A DNA stretch of 64,000 nucleotides. It comes from JAUIET01 sp039111475 (GTDB taxonomy: Bacteria > Pseudomonadota > Gammaproteobacteria > Pseudomonadales > JAUIET01). Where the stretch lies: positions 57,835-121,834 of the forward strand of contig JBCCIP010000013.1 of assembly GCA_039111475.1 (NCBI GenBank), written 5' to 3'. The notes under the pieces were generated by a model, which ran no database searches, was not told where the DNA came from, and saw only the letters and a list, made by a program, of their open reading frames with translations. The position numbers and the translations under genes are program-made. The number at the start of each line of letters is the position of its first letter. Position 1 is the first letter of the stretch. Below, piece after piece: positions 63,102 to 64,000 of the stretch.

Positions 63102-63857
63102 TTAGGCTTTTTTTCTGCTGGCCAATTTTTGATCTAACAGAGCCTGGAGGGCATCTGCAGAGTCGTCGTCTATTTGCAGAGTATCGCCTGAAGAACGGAA
63201 CGCGGGTGCATCACCTTTCGGTGGCCTGGGCCGCACACCCATTTCTGCGCGTAATTTAGCCTTTGCATCCTCGGCTCTAAGCGCATCAATCGAATCATTT
63301 GCGCTCGTCGTATCTGTGGCGCCTTCTGGCAAAGCCTGCGGTGTTGGCGAAGAACTAACCTTATTGGCCATTTGCTCTGCCATTCTTGCTGCTGCGTCTC
63401 TGATTTTCAAATTGGGTGCGCTAATGGCAATTCGAGCGACATCGTCAACGCTTGCGAGGGCTTGTAATGCTGTGAACTGTAGTTTTTCATCCGGGCTGTG
63501 GTGAATAATAAATTTTTTCAGGTCTTCGTCTTCTGAGTCATCAACAATTCGATATCTACCGGTCACCACATCAGGTGTACTATCTGATGCGGTGCCAGCA
63601 AGTAGGGAGTAGTAGCGGTTCTGAGCTGTGTTGAGTACGATATCATCCGGTTCGTTCTTGATGATCTGGTTGAGCGCTGGGAGGTCGCACACTTTTTCAA
63701 CAGCCCGCATGCGAACCCTGGGATCAAGGTCGTTCACTGCCATATCTACCAATATTGCATGTTGCTCGTCATGCTGTGTTGATAGTTCTTGAATACCGCG
63801 CAGCCTTTTTACCGGGTTGCGATGATTCCACTTGGGTTTGAAAAAAAATCGTAGCAT
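63102..63857 (-). CDS. HEAT-like protein resembling the N-terminus of DUF349 proteins
   Basis: 251 aa from the ATG at 63857 (an upstream start at 63926 lies inside the loop of the inverted repeat). It begins MLRFFFKPKWNHRNPVKRLR, followed by HEAT-like helices (DPRVRMRAVEKVCDLPALNQI) like the N-terminus of DUF349 proteins, but it ends after an acidic, Ala-rich tail without any DUF349 repeats. It may be a stand-alone short form. Function unknown. Its first 17 codons are copied in the terminal inverted repeat. Confidence 0.65.
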   Translation of the reverse strand: MLRFFFKPKWNHRNPVKRLRGIQELSTQHDEQHAILVDMAVNDLDPRVRMRAVEKVCDLPALNQIIKNEPDDIVLNTAQNRYYSLLAGTASDSTPDVVTGRYRIVDDSEDEDLKKFIIHHSPDEKLQFTALQALASVDDVARIAISAPNLKIRDAAARMAEQMANKVSSSPTPQALPEGATDTTSANDSIDALRAEDAKAKLRAEMGVRPRPPKGDAPAFRSSGDTLQIDDDSADALQALLDQKLASRKKA

Positions 63858-64000
63858 TCGTATAGTGCGTGACGGGACGTTATGGCAGCTAGAATCTATA
63901 TAATAATAGTCGCTTCCTGCTGCCATAACGTCCCGTCACGCACTATACGAATGCTACGATTTTTTTTCAAACCCAAGTGGAATCATCGCAACCCGGTAAA
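63808..64000. repeat. 82-bp perfect inverted repeat at the window end
   Basis: 63808-63889 and 63919-64000 are exact reverse complements over 82 bases, with a 29-base spacer (63890-63918) of mostly AT-rich sequence. The right arm reaches the last base of the window, so the repeat may be longer. Both arms contain the first codons of the DUF349-like protein. Perfect identity over coding and non-coding bases suggests a very recent event or an assembly or amplification foldback. Confidence 0.9.
63951..64000 (+). CDS. Second copy of the DUF349-like N-terminus (partial)
   Basis: ATG at 63951 reads MLRFFFKPKWNHRNPVK to the window edge, identical to the start of the minus-strand gene at 63857. If the DNA is real, this would be a divergent second gene, perhaps the full-length DUF349 protein; if not, it is the mirror image of one gene. 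The sequence beyond 64000 decides. Confidence 0.4.
   Translation, partial: MLRFFFKPKWNHRNPV

Noticed and set aside
1..64000. CRISPR arrays, tRNA or rRNA genes, prophage or plasmid replication genes
   Set aside because: Reading through the window I found no regular spaced repeats, no tRNA-like cloverleaf with CCA context, and no integrase, transposase or phage structural genes.

Overview
The window is chromosomal DNA from a gammaproteobacterium, probably marine or otherwise free-living. Housekeeping genes follow an order I recall from Pseudomonas-like genomes (clpX end-lon-hupB-ppiD; mltD-methyltransferase-rnhA-dnaQ; nhaB-fimL; sohB). It also has a complete-looking type II secretion locus, an ETF/ETF-QO electron transfer set and B12-dependent MetH. 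Gene density is high, base composition looks even, and I see no rRNA, tRNA, prophage or CRISPR array. Species cannot be fixed from sequence alone.

Layout. 1-5.7 kb: clpX tail, lon, hupB, ppiD and an Sfp-type phosphopantetheinyl transferase. 5.8-7.5 kb: serA-like dehydrogenase and DUF1285. 7.6-11.2 kb: ETF-QO (minus) divergent from etfB-etfA (plus). 11.3-15.6 kb: YceI-like lipoprotein, then a minus operon of siroheme nitrite/sulfite reductase, DUF934 and a CPA2 antiporter. 15.5-20.3 kb: a 40-aa membrane protein, DUF2970, metH, nfuA. 20.3-21.4 kb: DAHP synthase. 21.5-27.6 kb: a coupled AddB-like nuclease and AddA-like helicase-nuclease. 27.7-31.1 kb: coiled-coil protein, YciI-like, DUF2835, catalase-like and DUF6316-like genes. 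31.3-33.9 kb: a lipoprotein, a 233-bp MITE-like element and the LysM transglycosylase mltD. 34.1-36.1 kb: methyltransferase, rnhA, dnaQ. 36.1-41.4 kb: nhaB, fimL, a membrane protein and sohB. 41.5-56.2 kb: type II secretion genes gspC-gspD (minus), gspE-F-G-H-I-J-K-L-M-A-B (plus) and a second gspD (minus). 56.2-59.7 kb: an aspartoacylase/succinylglutamate desuccinylase-like exported protein and gamma-glutamyltranspeptidase. 59.7-63.1 kb: MFS transporter, then a coupled trio of divergent PTPS/QueD-like protein, queuosine-precursor-type transporter and SDR. 63.1-64 kb: a HEAT-like protein whose 5' end is copied in a perfect 82-bp inverted repeat running to the window edge.

How the genes work together. 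The gsp genes would build one secretion machine: GspE/F/L/M inner platform, GspG-K pseudopilus, GspC connector, a choice of two secretins, and GspA-GspB for secretin insertion through peptidoglycan. EtfBA and ETF-QO pass electrons from acyl-CoA and related dehydrogenases to quinone. The AddB/AddA-like pair is probably a double-strand-break end-processing enzyme. Most other genes are general metabolism and envelope maintenance.

Most worth following: the MITE-like element at 32.0-32.25 kb, the perfect inverted repeat at the right end, the duplicated secretin, the pterin-like trio whose first enzyme lacks canonical catalytic residues, and an orphan minus-strand terminator with a possible small RNA at 28.5-28.75 kb.
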